From Pseudomonadota bacterium (GTDB taxonomy: Bacteria > Pseudomonadota > Gammaproteobacteria > Steroidobacterales > Steroidobacteraceae), in contig JAFAGC010000080.1 of the NCBI GenBank assembly GCA_023423065.1, positions 23,903-87,902 on the forward strand: DNA of 64,000 bases, read 5' to 3'. Both the position numbers and the translations under genes were made by a program. The notes under the pieces are model-generated. The model was not told the DNA's origin. It did no database searches and worked only from the letters and a program-made list of their open reading frames with translations. This document shows, one piece after another, positions 34,104 through 43,256 of the stretch. Numbering within the stretch: position 1 is the first letter of the stretch; the number at the start of each line of letters is the position of its first letter.

Positions 34104-34246
34104 GCTCCCTCCGGGCGCTGGCGGCTACAGGTGCCTGACTTGTCCGTCTCGAATCGAACCGCGCCTCGATGGCAGCCGTCGTGATAGGTTTTCGGCATGC
34201 CCCGCATTCAACACCCACCCGGCTTCGCCGGGAAGCCGTTCATCGC

Positions 34247-34708
34247 ATGAATACGCCTCCGCGTCGCAGCAAGATCTCGCTCACATTCGGCATCATCCTG
34301 CTCGCACTCGGGCTGCTGGTGGTCTTCGGCAGCTGGCGCGGTTACCAGCTCGACACTCGGATTCTCGAGCGCGGCGCACGAACGGAAGGACATGTCACCA
34401 AGAAGGTCGTCGCGGCGGCCGCCGACGGCAAGAGCGATCACGGCCTCGACTACTGGTTCGCGCTGCCGGACGGCAAGCGCATCGAGGCGCATGCCGGAGT
34501 ACCGAAGGAAATGTGGGACGGCGTGCGCGAGGGCGACACGATCGCGGTGGCCTACTCCGAGGCTTATCCGCGGCGCAATTTTCCCGTGGACGCGGGCGTG
34601 ACGTCCGGCGGGATCACGATGTTCTTCGGCGCGTTCGGAGCGGTGTTCGCGGTGCTGGGCGGACTGCTGATCGGCGGCCACGTGCGCGCGGGTCGCGCGG
34701 CCCGCTGA
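34247..34708 (+). CDS. DUF3592-type membrane protein
   Basis: The 153-residue product has one N-terminal membrane segment (LTFGIILLALGLLVVFGSW), a soluble beta-rich domain beginning with the GHVTKKV strand, and a C-terminal membrane segment (ITMFFGAFGAVFAVLGGLL). That arrangement matches DUF3592 proteins, whose role is unknown. Start ATG 34247 is favoured, because the open frame upstream would include the promoter side of the VOC gene. Confidence 0.75.
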   Translation: MNTPPRRSKISLTFGIILLALGLLVVFGSWRGYQLDTRILERGARTEGHVTKKVVAAAADGKSDHGLDYWFALPDGKRIEAHAGVPKEMWDGVREGDTIAVAYSEAYPRRNFPVDAGVTSGGITMFFGAFGAVFAVLGGLLIGGHVRAGRAAR

Positions 34709-34977
34709 TCAGGAGGAACGCCGGGACGGTGCGCGCGAGGCGGCCCGCCGACCATCGCGCAATCGCGGACGGCTGCTGGCCCGCAGGCCGCGGCGGGTTC
34801 CGGAACACCAGGCGCCCGCGCGTGCGCGGCTCGCGCCGGTCATGAGCGGCAGGCGCGATGCGGGCCGCACTCCGGTCGGATGCTGGCCGCGGAATCGGCA
34901 CGGCGCGGCGGCTTGGTCTTGTGCAACTGACATGAGACTGTCCCCGGGAATCTTCTTTAGTTAGTCACGATGCGCGA
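34709..34977. other. 269-base intergenic region
   Basis: This region lies between the DUF3592 stop and the GGDEF-EAL stop (convergent). A 74-codon minus-strand frame (34709-34933) has a GGGGACAG upstream of its ATG, but its Arg/Ser/Ala-rich product looks like a shadow of high-GC DNA. The GGGGACAG itself may be a decayed piece of the dispersed repeat. No terminator hairpin with a T run is visible. Confidence 0.45.
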
Positions 34978-37386
34978 TCATGCGGCGGTGGCGAGCTTCG
35001 CCGGCCGCGCGATCACGAACCCCTGTATGTAGTCGACGCCCATCTTGCGGGCGGCATCGAGCGCGGCGCTGTCTTCCACCTGCTCGGCAATGATCTTGAA
35101 ATTGAGCGTGCGTGCAAGCTTGATCATCGCGGTCACCATGGTCTGGTTGACCGAGTCGCGCGCGAGATTGCGCATGAACGAGCCGTCGAGTTTCAGGTAG
35201 TCGAGCGGCAGGCTCTTCAGGCTCGAGAAGGAACCGACGCCGGAACCGAAATCGTCGATCGTGAACTTGCAGCCCATGCCGTGCAGCACCTCGACGAAGC
35301 GGCGTGCGTGCTCCATGTTGCCGACCACCGCGCTTTCGGCGATCTCGAAGCAGATCTGGTCGGGCGCGACGCCGGTCTGGTCGAAGGTCTCGACGACGAA
35401 CTCGAGGAAGCCCGAATCTCCGAGCGTCTGCCCGGAAATGTTGATCGCCACGCAGCGATCGCGCGCGAGCTGGAATGCGTTCTTCGACAACGCGGACAAC
35501 GTCGTCTGCACCACCCAGCGGTCGACCGACGCCATGAGCCGGTAGCGCTCGGCCGCCTGCACGAACTCGCCCGGCTGAATCTCGGCTCCGGACTCGTCGA
35601 GCATCCGCAGCAGCACTTCCATCGAAGGCCCGTCCGTATCGTTGCCGTACGCCGAAACGATGGGCTGGTAGTACAGCGCGAAGCGTTCTTCCTTGAGCGC
35701 GACCTGCAGCTTCTGCAGCCACTCGATTTCGCCCGTGCTGCGCGCCAGCGCCTCGTCGCGCGCCGAATAGACCGATACGCGGCCGGCGCCTTCCTTCTTC
35801 GCGACGTAGCAGGCCGAGTCCGCCGCGGCGAGCAATTGCTCGACCAGCCCCGCCTCGCGCCCGATCTCGATGAGGCCGATCGACACGCCGATGTTGAACA
35901 CGCGGTCGTGCCACACGAACCGGTACGCCGCGATCGAACGGCACACGTCGTCGGCGATCTGCCGCGCCTTGTCGAGCGGGCAGCCCACGAGCAGCATGCC
36001 GAATTCGTCGCCGCCGAGGCGCGCGACGGTATCCGAATCGCGCACCGCCTCGCGCAGCAGCTTCGCGACCTCGCGCAGCATCGAATCGCCCGCGAGGTGT
36101 CCGCTGGTGTCGTTGACGATCTTGAAGCGGTCGAGGTCGAGGTAACACAACATGTGCGTGCCCTCGCCGCGGCGCGCCGACTCCGCGACCTCGCCGAGGC
36201 GCCGTTCGAACTCGCGCCGGTTCACGAGACCGGTGAGCGCGTCGTGCGTCGCCTGGTAGGACATCTGGCGGTGCAGGCCGCGCAGCTCCGTGACGTCGTG
36301 CAGCAGCACGACCGCACCCACGAGATCGTCGTTCACGCGCAGCGGCGATGCGGCGAGTTCGATGGCGCGCTCTTCGCCACCGGACTTGCTGACCAGCACG
36401 GCGCGCCTCGACGTGGCGTGCGGAGCGCCGCTACCGCCGCCGACCGCTTCGCTGATCGGATCCGCCAGCAGCTTGCGGTCGTTCTGGTCGATCAGGCTCA
36501 CGACGTCCTCGAGCGGCTTGCCCTGGGCCTGGATCGTCATGACGCCGAGCAGTTTTTCCGCGGCCGGGTTCATGAACACCAGCCGGCCTTCCAGGTCCGT
36601 CGTGACGATGGCCTCGGCGAGCGATTGCAGCGCGGCCACCTGCAACGGCGGCGGCGGTGGCGGCAAAGGCGGCGCCACCATCGCGGCGCGTGCGATGGTT
36701 TCCTGCTCGTGCAGCTTGCCGCTCGCGAGCGCGCGCAGCTTCTTCGTGGGGATGACTTCGACGCCGGTCACGAGCAGCGCCGGCTGTCCCTCGAAATCGA
36801 TCAGCGAGGTAGTTAGCTCGAGCAGGCTGACCTGGCCCTGCAGGCCCACGATCTCGACCTCGAACCGCTCCGGGCCGTGCGCGCCCGTGAGGCGGCGGCG
36901 CAGATTCTCCGCCACGAGATCCGCGTACTCGGGCGCCACGATGTCCGCGAGCGTGCGGTCGATGAGATCGACGCGCTCGGCGCCGACGAAACTCGCGAAC
37001 TGGCTGTTCGCGTAGAGGATGACTTCGCGGTGCACGAGCACGGCTTCATGAATGCGCTCGCCGAGTTCGGTGAACAGTTTCGGCCCGGATCTTTCGCGTC
37101 CGGAGATCCGCGACGCACGCTGCAGCAACTGGTTGACGGAGAGACCCAGGGCCTGCACGTCGAGCTGTTCGTGGCTGACCTCGATCGACTGCGGCAGGCG
37201 TTCCCCACTCACCGCGCGCTGCACTTCGAGCGACAGCTCGGAGACCGCCCGCAGATCGCGCCGCTGAAACAGGAACAGCACGAACAGCAGCGTCGCAACG
37301 AGTGCGAGCAGCACGCAGATCAACCCCAGAATCGACATCCCCAGTATTGCCCTGTTGTTATTAGTGCGTCGTTTTGTGCAGGGCAT
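34978..37386 (-). CDS. PAS-GGDEF-EAL membrane protein (cyclic di-GMP turnover)
   Basis: The 802-residue protein has an N-terminal membrane helix (ILGMSILGLICVLLALVATL), two PAS-like sensor regions (about 115-215 and 245-370), a GGDEF domain and a C-terminal EAL domain. GGDEF is intact (RLGGDEFGML), and an inhibitory-site RxxD (RDSD) lies five residues before it. The EAL motif reads EVL. The other catalytic markers of the phosphodiesterase (IDDFGSG, LKLDGSF, AEQVE) are present, so both activities are possible. It should tune c-di-GMP in response to a membrane or redox signal. Its promoter region is shared with the divergent PIMT gene. Confidence 0.93.
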   Translation of the reverse strand: MPCTKRRTNNNRAILGMSILGLICVLLALVATLLFVLFLFQRRDLRAVSELSLEVQRAVSGERLPQSIEVSHEQLDVQALGLSVNQLLQRASRISGRERSGPKLFTELGERIHEAVLVHREVILYANSQFASFVGAERVDLIDRTLADIVAPEYADLVAENLRRRLTGAHGPERFEVEIVGLQGQVSLLELTTSLIDFEGQPALLVTGVEVIPTKKLRALASGKLHEQETIARAAMVAPPLPPPPPPLQVAALQSLAEAIVTTDLEGRLVFMNPAAEKLLGVMTIQAQGKPLEDVVSLIDQNDRKLLADPISEAVGGGSGAPHATSRRAVLVSKSGGEERAIELAASPLRVNDDLVGAVVLLHDVTELRGLHRQMSYQATHDALTGLVNRREFERRLGEVAESARRGEGTHMLCYLDLDRFKIVNDTSGHLAGDSMLREVAKLLREAVRDSDTVARLGGDEFGMLLVGCPLDKARQIADDVCRSIAAYRFVWHDRVFNIGVSIGLIEIGREAGLVEQLLAAADSACYVAKKEGAGRVSVYSARDEALARSTGEIEWLQKLQVALKEERFALYYQPIVSAYGNDTDGPSMEVLLRMLDESGAEIQPGEFVQAAERYRLMASVDRWVVQTTLSALSKNAFQLARDRCVAINISGQTLGDSGFLEFVVETFDQTGVAPDQICFEIAESAVVGNMEHARRFVEVLHGMGCKFTIDDFGSGVGSFSSLKSLPLDYLKLDGSFMRNLARDSVNQTMVTAMIKLARTLNFKIIAEQVEDSAALDAARKMGVDYIQGFVIARPAKLATAA

Positions 37387-37543
37387 CCATGCCCGTCGGG
37401 AAGATTATCCGAGCGCGGCAAGCGCCCATGCGACATTAACCATAAAAATAAGCGTTGTGACGACTGGTTCCGCGACGAAAGGAAGCCCTTTCAGACCTCG
37501 CTTTGGGGCAGAATAAGTAGCATCCCAAGTCACGGAGAGAATC

Positions 37544-38194
37544 ATGCAGACCGAGTTCGCGCGCGCCCAGATGATCACGCAGCAGGTACGTGCGTGGGAC
37601 GTGCTCGACGATCGCGTGCTCGACGCCATGCGCCGCACGCCGCGCGAACTCTTCGTGCCCGAGCGCTACGAGGGAATCGCGTTCGCGGACGCCGACATTC
37701 CGCTGCGCCCGGGCCAGCACATGTTGCCGCCGAAAATCGTCGGACGGCTCCTGCAGGCGCTGGATGCCCAGCCCGGCATGCGCGCGCTGGTCGTCGGCTC
37801 GGGCACGGGCTTCGTGCCGGCGTGCCTTTCGGCGATGGGTGCGAGCGTGCGCGCGGTCGAAATCGATGCCGAACTCGCGGCCGCGTCGCGCGGCAACCTC
37901 AAGGAGGCCGGGTTCGGCCAGGTCGAGGTCGTCGCGGATGACATCTTTCACTTGGATTTCGGCAGCGGCTACGCGCTAATCGCGGTGTGCGGCGCGCTGC
38001 CGCTGTACGACGAACGGTTCGCTCGCGCGTTGTCCGTGGGCGGGAAGGCTTTCGTCGTCGTCGGCGCGAGCCTGCCGCAGGAGGCTCTCTTGGTTACACG
38101 TACCGCGAATGACGCCTGGACCAGCACGGGACTCTTCGAGACGTCGATCGATGCGCTCGAGAATGCCGCGCGTCCGGAACGTTTTCAGTTCTGA
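37544..38194 (+). CDS. protein-L-isoaspartate O-methyltransferase family protein
   Basis: The 216-residue SAM methyltransferase has the PIMT start MITQQVRAWDVLDDRVLDAM and motif I VVGSGTGFVPA, with the acidic motif VRAVEIDAEL. The classic substrate segment differs (GQHMLPPKIVG), so it belongs to the divergent group found next to rhodanese and tolC genes, and repair of isoaspartate is not certain. CACGGAGAG lies 8 bases before the ATG. The stop overlaps the next start by one base. Confidence 0.88.
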   Translation: MQTEFARAQMITQQVRAWDVLDDRVLDAMRRTPRELFVPERYEGIAFADADIPLRPGQHMLPPKIVGRLLQALDAQPGMRALVVGSGTGFVPACLSAMGASVRAVEIDAELAAASRGNLKEAGFGQVEVVADDIFHLDFGSGYALIAVCGALPLYDERFARALSVGGKAFVVVGASLPQEALLVTRTANDAWTSTGLFETSIDALENAARPERFQF

Positions 38195-38514
38195 TGATCC
38201 GGGAAATGCCCGTTACCGAGCTCAAGGTCCGGCGCGACCAGGGAGAGTCGCCGCTGGTCATCGACGTGCGCGAGGACTGGGAACTGCAACTTGCGAGCAT
38301 CCCGGGCGTCGTACATGTGCCTATGAACCAACTACCAGCGCGCCTCGGGGAGTTTTCTCGCGACGCTGAGACAATCGTGATGTGTCATGCCGGCGGTCGA
38401 TCCTTGCGGGTCGCCCACTACCTGGCCAACCAGGGGTTCACGAACGTCGCCAACCTGACCGGCGGAATTTCTGCCTGGAGTCAGGAGGTCGATGCAACCG
38501 TGCCCCGGTACTGA
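38194..38514 (+). CDS. rhodanese-like domain protein
   Basis: The 106-residue protein is a single rhodanese domain with the active-site loop MCHAGGRSLRVA, in which the Cys is the sulfur carrier. GlpE-like size suggests a thiosulfate or persulfide transferase in the cytoplasm. It is translationally coupled to the PIMT gene (TGATG junction) and followed by tolC after a promoter. Confidence 0.9.
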   Translation: MIREMPVTELKVRRDQGESPLVIDVREDWELQLASIPGVVHVPMNQLPARLGEFSRDAETIVMCHAGGRSLRVAHYLANQGFTNVANLTGGISAWSQEVDATVPRY

Positions 38515-38536
38515 ATCGTCTAAGCTTTTCGCGAAG

Positions 38537-38567
38537 TTGCCCTGGCCCCGGTGGCAGGTGATATAGT
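38537..38567 (+). promoter_or_regulatory. putative sigma-70 promoter for the tolC-like gene
   Basis: TTGCCC (38537-38542) is followed after 17 bases by GATATA (38560-38565), with TATAGT overlapping two bases on. The gene starts 31 bases downstream. The AT-rich patch stands out in this high-GC DNA. Exact -10 choice is uncertain. Confidence 0.45.
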
Positions 38568-38597
38568 GATATACAACACTAACGAGGATTCTAATTA

Positions 38598-40070
38598 ATG
38601 CGCCGTCTAGTCGCCCTGGGGATGGGATGCCTCATCTCCGCCACCGCATCCAGCGAAGACCTTCTGACCATTTTCGACCAGGCAGTCGTGAACGATCCCC
38701 TGGTCCGCGAAGCGGAATTCACCCGCAAGGCGACGCGTGAGGCGCGCCCGCAGGCCTGGGCGGCGTACCTGCCGCAGATCAACGGGCAGTGGACGAAGAG
38801 CAAGGAAGAAGGCTCGCAGAACAGCCTGTTCCCGCGCCTGGTTCCCGTCGATCCCGATGATCCGACCTCCGCGGTCGTGATCCAGCAGCAGGGCCAGGTC
38901 GGCTCTTCGGAACCGGAAACCACGCGCTGGGGTATTCAGCTCTCGCAGAGCATCTTCAACTGGGGCGGTCTCGTCGGCCTCAAGCAGGCCGGACGAATCG
39001 TCGCGCAGGCGGACGCGGACTACGGCGTCGCGCAGCAGGATCTCGCGCTGCGCGTATCGGCGCGCTACTTCGACGTGCTTGCCGCGCAGGATAACGTGCA
39101 GGCGCAGCAGGCCTCCCTCGACGCCATTTCGCGCCAGCTCGAGCAGGCGGAGAAGCGTTTCGAAGTCGGACTGATCGCGATCACCGACGTGCAGGAAGCG
39201 CGCGCCGCGCGCGACACCGCCGCCGCCGATCTGATCGCCGCCAAGCGCCAGCTCGCGACCTCGCAGGAATTGCTGCGCGAGATCACCGACCTGCAGTACG
39301 CGGTGCTCGCGACGCCGCGCGCGACGATGCCGCTGCAGATTCCCGAGCCCGCCGATCCGCAGAAATGGGTCGAGGCCTCGATGGAGCAGAACCTGTCGCT
39401 GACTTCGAGCCGGCTCGGCGCCGATATCGCGCGCGACGAAGTGCGCGTGCAGTTCGGCGGCCACCTGCCGCAGGTCGATCTCGTCGTGGGCAGGTCCCAC
39501 TTCGAATCCGACGATGTGCAGAGCTTCGATCCGATTCCCGATCGCGGCTTCCCCGGCGGCAGCGCGCCCTCCTCGCAGGAATCGGACACCGACAAGTCCA
39601 TCAGCCTGCAGGTGACGGTGCCCATCTGGTCGAGCGGCGGGACGCACTCGCGCGTGAAGCAGTCTTCCTATCGCTGGCAGGCCGCAAAGCAGCGTCTCGA
39701 GCGCGTGTCGCGCGAGACCGAGCGCACGGCGCGCGATGCCTACCTGGGTGTCGTTTCGGAAATCTCGCGCGTCCAGGCGCTCAAGCAGGCGCTCGAGTCG
39801 TCCGCGACCGCGCTGCGCGCGACGGAAGCAGGCTACGACGTCGGCACCCGCACCGCGGTCGACGTGCTCGCGGCACGCCAGCAGCTCGTGCAGGCGCAGA
39901 CCGCCTATTCGCGCAGCCGTTACGACTACGTGCTCAACGTGCTGCGTCTCAAGCAGGCAGCCGGCATCCTCGACCGCAAGGCGCTCGAGGACGTCAACGC
40001 CTGGCTGGAGAATCCGCCACCGCCGGCGAACCCGCCGGTCGTGCCGGGGCAGTCGCCGCCCCCGACCTGA
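38598..40070 (+). CDS. tolC: TolC-family outer-membrane efflux protein
   Basis: The 490-residue protein has a signal peptide (MRRLVALGMGCLISATASS) and two OEP repeats of long coiled-coil helices, the TolC plan of a trimeric outer-membrane channel for efflux pumps or type I secretion. Internal repeats of ALKQALESSATALRATEAGY and earlier RQLEQAEKRFEVG type mark the helical hairpins. The Pro-rich tail (NPPPPANPP) is longer than in E. coli TolC. GAGGA lies 9 bases before the ATG. Linkage to PIMT and rhodanese upstream and to waaA downstream is common in gammaproteobacteria. Confidence 0.93.
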   Translation: MRRLVALGMGCLISATASSEDLLTIFDQAVVNDPLVREAEFTRKATREARPQAWAAYLPQINGQWTKSKEEGSQNSLFPRLVPVDPDDPTSAVVIQQQGQVGSSEPETTRWGIQLSQSIFNWGGLVGLKQAGRIVAQADADYGVAQQDLALRVSARYFDVLAAQDNVQAQQASLDAISRQLEQAEKRFEVGLIAITDVQEARAARDTAAADLIAAKRQLATSQELLREITDLQYAVLATPRATMPLQIPEPADPQKWVEASMEQNLSLTSSRLGADIARDEVRVQFGGHLPQVDLVVGRSHFESDDVQSFDPIPDRGFPGGSAPSSQESDTDKSISLQVTVPIWSSGGTHSRVKQSSYRWQAAKQRLERVSRETERTARDAYLGVVSEISRVQALKQALESSATALRATEAGYDVGTRTAVDVLAARQQLVQAQTAYSRSRYDYVLNVLRLKQAAGILDRKALEDVNAWLENPPPPANPPVVPGQSPPPT

Positions 40071-40087
40071 ACGAGCTTGGTAGTTAG

Positions 40088-40123
40088 AGAGCCGCTGCTC
40101 CCCGTCAGGGCAGCAGCGGCTCT
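40088..40123. terminator. long hairpin at the tolC/waaA convergence
   Basis: AGAGCCGCTGCT (40088-40099) pairs perfectly with AGCAGCGGCTCT (40112-40123), and CCC/GGG pairs inside the loop. The waaA stop codon lies in the loop. There is no T run on either side, so intrinsic termination is not certain; it may protect 3' ends. Confidence 0.5.
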
Positions 40124-41364
40124 ATGAAGTTCATGAGGCGCGCGACCGCGCCGCGATTCTCGTCCACCGCCTTGCGGCCGGCCGCGCCCATCCGGGCACG
40201 TGCCGCCGGATCGGCCAGCAACTCCCCCACGACGGCCGCGAGACCGGCCGAATCCTGCACGAGGCGAACGGCGCCGCGCTCCACGAGCAGTCTGGCGATG
40301 TCCGCGGAATTGAAATTGTGCGGCCCGGCGACGATCGGCAATCCCAAGGCCGCCGGCTCGAGCAGGTTGTGCCCGCCGATGGGCACGAGGCTTCCACCCA
40401 CGAAGGCCACGTCGCCCGCCGCGTAGAACGGCGGCAATTCGCCGAGCGTGTCGAGCAGGAAAACCTGCGTCTGCGGCGTCACGGGATGGCCGCTGGTACG
40501 CGACACGAATTCGATGCCCTGCTCGCGCAGGCTCGTGGCGACGTCGGCGAATCGCGGTGGATGCCTCGGCACGAGCACCAGCAGCGCGTTCGAGTATCGC
40601 TCGCGTACTCTTGCGTGCGCGGCGATGAGCTCGTCTTCCTCCTTCGCGTGCGTACTGCCCGCGACCCACACCGGACGATGCACGCCGAGCAGGCGCCGCA
40701 GCTCGTGTCCGCGCGCCTCGATGTCGGGTGGATAGCCGAAGTCGAACTTGATGTTGCCCACCACGTGAGTGAGCGCCGGGTTCGCGCCGATCGACACGAA
40801 ACGCTCGGCGTCCTGCGGGCTCTGCGCGGCGATGAAGATGCCGTTCGACAGCGTCTCGCGGAACAGCCCGACGAGGCGGCGGTAGCTCGTCACCGAGCGC
40901 GGCGAGATGCGCGCGCTCGCGAGCACCAGCGGCACTCCCTGGCGGCCGCAGCGGTGATACAGGTTCGGCCAGATCTCCGTTTCGAGGATCACGGCGAGTT
41001 GCGGCTTCACGCGCTGGAAAAAACGCCGCACGGAACCGGGCAGGTCGATGGGCACGTAGCGCACGTCGACGCGCTGCTTGAACAGCGCCTGCGCACGCGC
41101 GCGGCCGGTCGGCGTCACCGTCGTGAGCACCAGCGGTATGTGCGGAAACCTCTTGAGCAGCGCCTCGACGAGCGGGACCGCGGCCTGCACTTCACCGACC
41201 GAAACGGCGTGGACCCAGATGCTGCGTCCGTCGACGGCCCGGCCGAAACCGAACCGCCCGGAAAATCCCTGCCATTGGCTGCGCTCGCGAAAGCCGCGCA
41301 CGGCGAGCGCGCCGATCACGAGCGGCGAGATCAGGTAGGCGATGACGATGTAGAGAAACCGCAA
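40105..41364 (-). CDS. waaA: 3-deoxy-D-manno-octulosonic acid transferase WaaA
   Basis: WaaA adds Kdo to lipid A precursor at the inner membrane. The N terminus (MRFLYIVIAYLISPL, one membrane anchor) lines up well with known WaaA starts only if the TTG at 41364 is the initiator, 11 bases after the kdkA stop; the open frame continues upstream without an ATG nearby. The GT-B core is complete: HAVSVGEVQAAVPLVEALL, ILETEIWPNLYHRC, and GGSLVPIGGHNLLEPAALGLP. Length is 419 residues. It is co-transcribed with kdkA. Confidence 0.94.
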   Translation of the reverse strand: MRFLYIVIAYLISPLVIGALAVRGFRERSQWQGFSGRFGFGRAVDGRSIWVHAVSVGEVQAAVPLVEALLKRFPHIPLVLTTVTPTGRARAQALFKQRVDVRYVPIDLPGSVRRFFQRVKPQLAVILETEIWPNLYHRCGRQGVPLVLASARISPRSVTSYRRLVGLFRETLSNGIFIAAQSPQDAERFVSIGANPALTHVVGNIKFDFGYPPDIEARGHELRRLLGVHRPVWVAGSTHAKEEDELIAAHARVRERYSNALLVLVPRHPPRFADVATSLREQGIEFVSRTSGHPVTPQTQVFLLDTLGELPPFYAAGDVAFVGGSLVPIGGHNLLEPAALGLPIVAGPHNFNSADIARLLVERGAVRLVQDSAGLAAVVGELLADPAARARMGAAGRKAVDENRGAVARLMNFIEPLLP

Positions 41365-41375
41365 GCGGCTGTCGC

Positions 41376-42137
41376 CTACGCGAGCGATGCCTGCGGCAAC
41401 CCCGCCGACTCGCGATATCCCGCGAGCAGCGTGTGCCAGTCCTGGTCCGTGAAGCTTTCGGGAGCGGCGAGCAAGGTCACCTTTTCGAGGGAGCGGTACA
41501 GGCGCACGAGCGTGGTGTCGGCCCACCAGCCGCGCTTGCGCAGCGTGCCGCGATCGAAGTCGATGATGTACACCGAATCGGGCGCGAGCAGGATGTTGTG
41601 CGCGTTGAGATCCGCGTGATAGACGCCCGCGTCGTGAAAGCGCCGGATGCAGCGGCCGATCGCCACCCACTGCGTGAGCGACAGCGGGCCCTGGAGCAGT
41701 CGCGCCGCGAGCGACTCGCTGTGCTCGACCCGCTGCGTGATCAGGTCGGCGGTATAGAACATTCCGTCGCGGCGAAACCGCGCGGCGATGGGCGCCGGGA
41801 CAGGCAACCCGGCCCGGTGCAGGTGGTAAGTCAGGAACCACTCCGCGAAGGAGCGCGTTTCCATTTCGCCGCGGAACCAGTAGCGATCCTTCGATACCTT
41901 GGCCACCAATCCGCCGCGCCGGTAATGCCGCAATACGAAGCCCGCGTCGCCGGCGCGGATGAACCAGGTCGTTCCGCGGCCGCGCGCCGACCCCTCGATG
42001 GCGTCGTGCTTGCGCCAGTACTCCGGGTCGAAGAACTCCGGCGAGAAATTGCTCGTGCGGGAGGTGTCGTATAGCATCCGGCCGCCATCGATGACGGCTT
42101 CGCTGACTTCCGCTCCGACGGGCCAGTGACGCTTCAT
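41376..42137 (-). CDS. kdkA: 3-deoxy-D-manno-octulosonic acid kinase
   Basis: KdkA phosphorylates the single Kdo residue of lipid A in bacteria that add one Kdo only. The 253-residue kinase-like protein has the eukaryotic-kinase-type catalytic segment VYHADLNAHNILL and the metal-binding Asp in IIDFDRG, with WFIRAGDAGFVLRHYRRGGL near the start. It is adjacent to waaA as in other gammaproteobacteria. It is divergent from a GT9 gene, with 26 bases between starts. Confidence 0.92.
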   Translation of the reverse strand: MKRHWPVGAEVSEAVIDGGRMLYDTSRTSNFSPEFFDPEYWRKHDAIEGSARGRGTTWFIRAGDAGFVLRHYRRGGLVAKVSKDRYWFRGEMETRSFAEWFLTYHLHRAGLPVPAPIAARFRRDGMFYTADLITQRVEHSESLAARLLQGPLSLTQWVAIGRCIRRFHDAGVYHADLNAHNILLAPDSVYIIDFDRGTLRKRGWWADTTLVRLYRSLEKVTLLAAPESFTDQDWHTLLAGYRESAGLPQASLA

Positions 42138-42163
42138 TCTTTCAAATCCACGGAAGAGCGAGA

Positions 42164-43246
42164 GTGCGGGCCGAATCCTTTTCGCCGGCGATGCCGCCGG
42201 ACAGAGCTTGTTTGTTGCGACTCTCCGCGATCGGCGACACCTGTCACGTGGTGCCCCTGCTGCGCAGGCTGCAGGCGGCGTGGCCGCGCACGCGCTTCAC
42301 GTGGGTGATCGGCAAGCTGGAAGCGAAACTGATGGGACTCATTCCGGATGTGGAGCTTATCACCGTGGACAAGGGCGCTGGCCTCGCGGCATACGGCCGG
42401 CTCCGGACCGAGATGCAACGGCGCGGCGCCTTCGATCTGCTGCTGCATCTGCAGTTGTCGCTGCGCGCCAGCGCGGCCGCCGCGTGCATGCCCGCCAGGG
42501 TGAAGCTCGGCTTCGACCGGCCGCGCGCGCGCGAGCTGCAATGGCTGTTCACGAATGCGCGCATCGCGCCGCGCGACCGCGAACACGTGCTCGACAGCTT
42601 CCAGGGCTTCGCGGACGCGCTCGGGATTCCGCGCCAGCCGCTGCGCTGGGACATCCCGCTCACCCGCGACGCGCTCGACTACGCCGCGCACCTGGTCCCG
42701 GATTCGCGGCCGACGATGGTGATCAGCGCCTGCTCGAGTCACCGCGCCCGCAACTGGCTGCCCGAGCGCTACGCGGCCGTGGCGGAACACGCCGTGCGAC
42801 GGCACGGCATGCGCGTCATCCTGAGCGGCGGACCCAGCGGCGTGGAACGGGAGATGGCGCAGGCGATCTCGCGCCACCTGCACGTGCCGGTGATCGACCA
42901 GGTCGGCAAGGACACCCTGCCGCAGATGCTCGCATTGCTCGCACGCTCGACCGTGCTCGTCACGCCCGATTCGGGTCCGGCGCACATGGCGACCATGGTC
43001 AATCTTCCCGTCATCGGTTTGTACGCGGCCACGAATCCCGCGCGCAGCGGACCCTACCTGTCGCGGCGCTGGTGCGTGGATGCGTACGAAGCCGCGGCGC
43101 ACAAATTCCTCGGCAAGAGCCCTGCGGACATTCCCTGGACCACGAAGATCGAACGTCCCGGAGTCATGGAGCTCATCGAGGTGAATGCCGTCAACGCAAA
43201 ACTCGACGAGCTGCTAGCCTTGAGTCCCTCGGCGCGACTGGCGTGA
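42164..43246 (+). CDS. glycosyltransferase family 9 (heptosyltransferase-like)
   Basis: The 360-residue protein has a GT9 N domain (ACLLRLSAIGDTCHVVPLLR) and a C domain with SGGPSGVEREMA and VTPDSGPAHMATMVNLPVIGLYAATNPARSGPY-type segments. It is likely a heptosyl- or related sugar transferase of the lipopolysaccharide inner core, acting at the cytoplasmic face. The GTG start at 42164 has GGAAGAG just upstream. It is coupled to DUF6165, 10 bases downstream. Confidence 0.88.
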   Translation: MRAESFSPAMPPDRACLLRLSAIGDTCHVVPLLRRLQAAWPRTRFTWVIGKLEAKLMGLIPDVELITVDKGAGLAAYGRLRTEMQRRGAFDLLLHLQLSLRASAAAACMPARVKLGFDRPRARELQWLFTNARIAPRDREHVLDSFQGFADALGIPRQPLRWDIPLTRDALDYAAHLVPDSRPTMVISACSSHRARNWLPERYAAVAEHAVRRHGMRVILSGGPSGVEREMAQAISRHLHVPVIDQVGKDTLPQMLALLARSTVLVTPDSGPAHMATMVNLPVIGLYAATNPARSGPYLSRRWCVDAYEAAAHKFLGKSPADIPWTTKIERPGVMELIEVNAVNAKLDELLALSPSARLA

Positions 43247-43256
43247 AAATATCCTC

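Noticed and set aside
34709..34933. 74-codon minus-strand frame after the GGDEF-EAL gene
   Set aside because: A GGGGACAG before the ATG looks like a ribosome site, but the Arg/Ser/Ala-rich product resembles translated noise.
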